Source: Streptomyces europaeiscabiei (GTDB lineage: Bacteria; Actinomycetota; Actinomycetes; Streptomycetales; Streptomycetaceae). Taken from it: a stretch of 64,000 nt of DNA. A model generated the notes under the pieces. The model was not told the DNA's origin and did no database searches. It saw only the letters and a list, made by a program, of their open reading frames with translations. Location of the stretch: NCBI RefSeq assembly GCF_036346855.1, contig NZ_CP107841.1, positions 434,001-498,000 of the forward strand. The letters are read 5' to 3'. This document shows, piece after piece, positions 61,901 to 64,000 of this stretch (position 1 is the stretch's first letter; every line of letters starts with the position of its first letter). A program made the translations under genes and the position numbers.

Positions 61901-62183
61901 GTGCGTCGGCGAAGTCCGTACGCCGGGACGCGGCCCGGTCGGGGCGGGAGCGACATGTGTCGTGGTCGCCGGCAGCGGCTCCGGCGACCTCGACGTCACG
62001 TGCGACATCGCCGTGGTGGAGCAGGACGGCACGGTGCACTCGGAACTGCTGGACGTGACCCTCGTCCGTCGCCCCGACTCTCCCGCGTCCGCCTCGCCCA
62101 CCGCCTCCGCCTCCGCTTCCGCTTCCGCTTCCAAGGGCTCGCAGCGACGGCCGGCCCCGGCGAGCAAGGGTGACAGGAGGTGA
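55902..62183 (+). CDS. PUFA-synthase-like iterative polyketide synthase, KS-AT-ACP-KR-DH (PfaA type)
   Basis: A 2093-residue multidomain synthase. KS (about 30-480): Cys234 in TDAACGSSLAAV, His369 in EAHGTGTT, His410 in SQIGHTKSAAG. AT (about 620-925): Ser724 in GHSFGEL with GAFHSPLM, malonyl type. Helical linker with repeated Met-Pro (about 1060-1150). One ACP (about 1155-1235): Ser1190 in LGIDSIKR. KR (about 1500-1760): ATGGGRGVTAL and VFSSVAGRFGNTGQGDYAMA. DH-like hot-dog (about 1785-2070): LMDHSVATAPVVPMALVVEW (His, but Gly replaced by Thr) and VDAGLQLALKWAEH. Marine PUFA synthases have five or more ACPs; here only one, as in HglE-like synthases. ATG 55902 has GGAGAA upstream. Confidence 0.95.
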   Translation: MTASTEPTGSVPSTASPTPPGPTRPAGPARPAHVPVAVVGTAALTPGASTTEGFWRNVLTGRDLITDVPEDHWLIDDYFDPDPSAPDRTYARRGAFLPAIDFDPSAYGIPPNALPSIDTTQLLALSVAERVLADAGLSDPAAFDGERTGVILGTAALELLHTMSNRMQRPVWLKSLRESGVPEEHAQEICDRIAAHYVPWQEESFPGVLSNVVAGRIASRFDLHGTNFTTDAACGSSLAAVTAAANELAVGTADLMITGGVDTLNDILMYMCFSKTPALSRTGDCRPFSDAADGTMLGEALVMFALKRLDDAERDGDRIHAVLRGIGTSSDGRGSAIYSPVPAGQARALRRAYASAGYGPDTVELVEAHGTGTTAGDAAEFTALRTVFEESGRQDGPWCALGSVKSQIGHTKSAAGAAGLLKAVLALRHKVLPPTIKVERPNPALELETSPLYLNTRARPWVKAPSQPRRASVSSFGFGGTNFHMTLEEYVPTQASRARPAALVRTAPTELLVFGASSPEELLSVAESAATRATSGSGGTAGETGGTGEPDGASGGTLADVAREAQRAFRPSDPYRLALTASSPEDLANRLRRVAGQIRSAPDLPLTTPDGTVYRTGTTAPGRLALLFSGQGSQYTGMGADLALHLPAAREVWDRAAGLGLDDELPLHRVVFPAPAFTEDERTAQQDLLTRTEWAQPALAVQSAALLAVLRATGVEPDCVSGHSFGELVALYAAGVIDEYALIRVARRRGELMRDASSEPGAMLAVVGVPREDVDALLDGFGDTVWLANDNAPDQVVLSGKAEAVARLERRLGAEGVTVRRLRASGAFHSPLMAGAGEPFAEFLSGEEFRPPRIDVYGNADAQPYPESPGQVRGRLAEHLLSPVRFVDGIEAMYKAGVRTFVEVGAGATLTGLAAEILGDRDHLAVSLDRRGVNGLTALQQALGTLAVSGVRVDLEATWDACGTSPEAEREARPRPRMAVPISGANHGALYPPPGGAEALPRPVPTEAAPTAGAATTASTSAATAAALVPPVTAPQPVAAAMGDPWLQAFQETQRQAAEAHAEFQRTMAETHLQFLRTFEASSFGSAGASAVEHGAVSVPALELTPLAPSMPMPAPTPMPVSMATPEPARVPPAPSVAEPAPAEAAPAEAGPAAPDVDALLLEVVAEKTGFPADILEFHMELETDLGIDSIKRVQILSALREKVPALATVDPHELAPLRTLRQIADKLHGEGGPGSPAAEPVVRLAPPPPARSEVVREEAHTPAPLTRAVTTTVPAPLPGSELPGLREGRVLVTDEGTGVARRLVDRLSEHGIRAAVTTEAELSRLAKSAGLAGSAGSAGAASPADEKVCGLVLLTGLRPSPTAEAATSVNREAFAAARSLARCIADRAGVFVTVQDTGGDFGLGGAHGHRAWLGGSAGLARTAAKEWPGAWVKAVDCERADRDADTLAELLATELLRGGSSGDIGLRADGTRLTLVDTVLPLSPAGTEPETSERLGPDSVIVATGGGRGVTALALLALAEAHLPSVVLLGRTELVDEPTGLADATDATALKNLLVAQARERGGKVPGPAEIGALAARLLAVREIRATMDAIEATGSRVRYLSVDTRDAQALARALDTARQEYGPISGIVHGAGVLADGPLADKTDAQYDDVFDTKVEGLRALLAATADDPLDLVCVFSSVAGRFGNTGQGDYAMANEVLAQVASTVAAARPECLVRSLAWGPWDGGMVGPELRQHFREQGVALIPPDAGARAFVRELRGEPGQVRVTLTAGDASTSLGSPAEPATAGDLHLSARSHPHLMDHSVATAPVVPMALVVEWFLGAARVWRPDAAGFVLRDLRVLSRIDLVDFAEGRDPGHRLSVRSTSSASSGSGTTDGESGPHGIVLELSDGSPRPNYRATADVLTGRPLPGRTRRTPEHLDPPPAQKIYDGKVLFHGPAFQAITSVEGISAAGAEARVRGVRDLDWPGDGWHTDPAAVDAGLQLALKWAEHAYGAAFLPMCVGEVRTPGRGPVGAGATCVVVAGSGSGDLDVTCDIAVVEQDGTVHSELLDVTLVRRPDSPASASPTASASASASASKGSQRRPAPASKGDRR

Positions 62184-62191
62184 GCCCCGCC

Positions 62192-64000
62192 ATGCGCTTC
62201 GAGCCGATCGCCGTCGTGGGACGGGGTTGCGCGCTGCCGGACGCCCCGGACCCCGACACCTTCTGGGACAACATCCTCGCCGGCCGGATGAGCCTGACCG
62301 AGGCCCCGCAGGGCCGTTGGCGGCTGCCCGACGCCTGGGCGGTCGGTGATCCGGCCGACCGCATCGACGGCCCCGACCGCACCAACGGCACGGACCTCAC
62401 CGACCGGACGTGGTCCCGGATCGGCGGTTACGTCAGGGAGTCCCCGACCGGCCCGGGCACCGACCCGCTCGGCACGGTACGGGACCCGGCGCTCGACAAG
62501 GTGTTCCACTGGACCTCACACGGCGCCGCCGCGGCGCTGCGCGAGGCGGGACAGGAGCGCCTGCTCCACCGCGCCGGGCTGGTGCTCGGCAACCTGTCGT
62601 TCCCCACGACCGGCATGGCGGCCTACGCCGAGCAGGTCTGGCAGGGTGAGCGGGACACCGCCGGGCCCGCGGACCCCCGTAACCGGTTCATGTCCGGCCT
62701 GCCCGCCCACCTCGCCGCCGACGAACTCGGCCTGGGACTGGGCGGCTTCGCCCTCGACGCGGCCTGTGCGTCCTCCCTCTACGCGGTGGGGCTCGCCTGC
62801 CGCAAGCTGCACGGACGCGAGGCGGACCTAATGGTGGCGGGCGGGGTGAACGCCGCCGACGATCTCTTCCTCCACGTCAGCTTCTGCAGCCTGTCGGCGA
62901 TGAGCCGCAGCGGACGGAGCCGACCGTTCCACCGGCACGCCGACGGGCTGGTGCCCGCCGAGGGCGCCGCATTCGTCGCCCTGATGCGTCTGGACGACGC
63001 GATCGCCGCCGACGCCCCGGTGTTCGGGGTGATCCGCGGGGTGGGCCTGTCCAACGACGGCCGGGGCAGCGGCCTGCTCGTACCCTCCGGAGACGGCCAG
63101 CGGCGGGCCATGCTGCAGGCGTACGAGGCCGCGGGCGTGGCTCCGGACAGCGTCGGCCTGCTCGAATGCCATGCCACCGGCACGCCCGTCGGCGACACCG
63201 TGGAGGTCGAGAGCGCGGCCGGCGTCTTCGCCGATTCGCGCGATCTGCCGACCGGGTCGGTCAAGTCCAATGTGGGGCACCTGATCACCGCCGCAGGCGC
63301 GGCCGGACTACTGAAGGCGCTCGGCGCGCTGCGCGCCGGGGTCCGTCCCCCCACGCTGGGCGCCGAGGAACCCGTCGAGGCACTGTCGGGGACACCGCTC
63401 CGGCTGCTGCACGAGCCCGAGGTGTGGACCGGGCCGCGTCGCGCGGCGATCAGCGCCTTCGGGTTCGGCGGCAACAACGCCCACCTGATCGTCGACGCCT
63501 GGACCGGCGACGACTCCGGTACTCCGGCTCTCCCGCCACGACGCGTACCCTCGGCTGCGGATCGGCCGCGATCCCGGTCCGCCACGGTGTCCCGCACCGA
63601 ACCCATCGCCCTCGTCGCCATCGGCGCGCGCGTCGGAGACGGCAGGGACGCGGACGACCTGCGGCAGGCGCTTCTCGGCGGCGAGCACCGGAACGCACCC
63701 CGCGCCACCGTAGAAGTCGCCCTGGACGGGCTGCGGTTCCCTCCGCTGGACCTCGAACAGACCCTCGCCCAGCAGCTTCTGGTGCTCGAAGCGGCACGGG
63801 AGGCCGCTTCCCGGACCGCTCTGCCCAAGGAACGGACCATGGTGCTCGTCGGCATGGGCTGCGACCCCGAGGTGGCCCGGTACATCGCGCGCTGGCGGAT
63901 ACCGGAGCTGCTCGCCGAGAACACGGACCCCGACCGCGTACGGGCCCTGCGGGACGCGGTGCGGGCGCCCCAGTCCGCTTCCGCCGTCGTGGGGAGCATG
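62192..64000 (+). CDS. Second synthase, KS plus KS-like (CLF) region, PfaC type, partial
   Basis: The gene runs past the window end; 603 residues are visible. Residues about 1-435 are a complete KS: Cys192 in DAACASSLYAV, His327 in ECHATGTPVGD (EAHGTGT with two changes) and His363 in VKSNVGHLITA, ending ISAFGFGGNNAHLIV. After a 35-residue linker a second KS-like domain begins (EPIALVAIGARVGDGRDADD, LDLEQTLAQQLLVLEAAREA, MVLVGMGCDPEVARYIARWR). KS followed by such a KS-like chain-length-factor part and later dehydratases is the PfaC layout. ATG 62192 has AGGAGG 12 bases before; GTG 62180 overlapping the previous stop is also in frame. Confidence 0.9.
   Translation, partial: MRFEPIAVVGRGCALPDAPDPDTFWDNILAGRMSLTEAPQGRWRLPDAWAVGDPADRIDGPDRTNGTDLTDRTWSRIGGYVRESPTGPGTDPLGTVRDPALDKVFHWTSHGAAAALREAGQERLLHRAGLVLGNLSFPTTGMAAYAEQVWQGERDTAGPADPRNRFMSGLPAHLAADELGLGLGGFALDAACASSLYAVGLACRKLHGREADLMVAGGVNAADDLFLHVSFCSLSAMSRSGRSRPFHRHADGLVPAEGAAFVALMRLDDAIAADAPVFGVIRGVGLSNDGRGSGLLVPSGDGQRRAMLQAYEAAGVAPDSVGLLECHATGTPVGDTVEVESAAGVFADSRDLPTGSVKSNVGHLITAAGAAGLLKALGALRAGVRPPTLGAEEPVEALSGTPLRLLHEPEVWTGPRRAAISAFGFGGNNAHLIVDAWTGDDSGTPALPPRRVPSAADRPRSRSATVSRTEPIALVAIGARVGDGRDADDLRQALLGGEHRNAPRATVEVALDGLRFPPLDLEQTLAQQLLVLEAAREAASRTALPKERTMVLVGMGCDPEVARYIARWRIPELLAENTDPDRVRALRDAVRAPQSASAVVGSM

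Noticed and set aside
57387..62039. Long minus-strand frames opposite the synthase
   Set aside because: High-GC codon bias leaves the opposite strand open; the translations are Gly/Arg/His-rich without domains.
54357..62183. A 2608-codon frame starting inside pfaD
   Set aside because: The part before 55902 is out of frame with PfaD and codes only Arg/Pro-rich shadow sequence; the synthase starts at ATG 55902.
54085..64000. Enediyne polyketide synthase
   Set aside because: Domain order, the presence of PfaD and a second KS/KS-like protein fit the Pfa/HglE type, and no enediyne accessory genes are seen.
1..64000. tRNA or rRNA genes, prophage or integrative element boundaries
   Set aside because: No cloverleaf-like sequence, integrase, attachment-site duplication or phage structural gene was found by reading.

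Overview
High-GC, leaderless or GTG-started genes, many solo regulators (TetR, AraC, MarR, LacI, HxlR, ArsR, GntR, NsrR, GAF-LuxR), secreted polysaccharide hydrolases and a large iterative polyketide synthase locus all point to a Streptomyces (or close relative) chromosome, probably an arm rather than the core. No rRNA, tRNA or CRISPR array was seen.

Layout. 0-2.3 kb: end of a molybdate transporter ATPase, a di-Mop molybdate-binding protein and an MFS exporter. 2.3-4.1 kb: an MFS remnant, an ADP-ribosylglycohydrolase and an IS630 transposase remnant. 4.2-7.9 kb: a ribbon-helix-helix regulator with a striking array of TGGCGCCA operators, then a DUF4097 protein and a two-gene ABC exporter, closed by a 14-bp-stem terminator. 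7.9-22.4 kb: an accessory zone dense in broken genes (aldo/keto reductase, SDR, YjbR, IS5, response regulator, GntR, racemase, sugar permease, alpha/beta hydrolase) mixed with intact TetR, AraC, VOC, DUF805 and a MarR-DsbA-MBL-SnoaL set. Most lesions are 1-base indels or short tandem duplications (7 and 59 bp).

22.5-38.4 kb: GH43 glycosidase with its LacI repressor, AlkD-like repair protein, ArsR-VOC pair, a DUF4034-like protein, amidohydrolase, reductase, a DUF4157 (eCIS core) protein with an effector-like C-terminus, SRPBCC, NmrA-like protein, and a nitric-oxide detoxification set (NsrR, flavohaemoglobin, truncated globin) with recognisable NsrR sites. 38.4-49.5 kb: GalU, two secreted GH5 enzymes, an acyl-CoA synthetase, HxlR, a P450, a DinB-like protein and a DUF2993 protein. 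One GAAAGTTTC-type operator occurs at GH43, at lacI and at the first GH5 gene, suggesting one polysaccharide regulon.

50-64 kb: the most notable system, a polyunsaturated-fatty-acid-synthase-like (Pfa/HglE type) cluster. A divergent GAF-LuxR regulator is followed by an acyl-CoA dehydrogenase, an SCO6745-like protein, an NTF2/SnoaL-like protein, PfaD enoyl reductase, a 2093-residue KS-AT-ACP-KR-DH synthase with only one ACP, and a second synthase (KS then a KS-like/CLF region) that runs off the window. Genes overlap or lie close on one strand, so they are probably one operon making a reduced or partly unsaturated long acyl product. Several frameshifts elsewhere could be sequencing errors; raw reads would decide.
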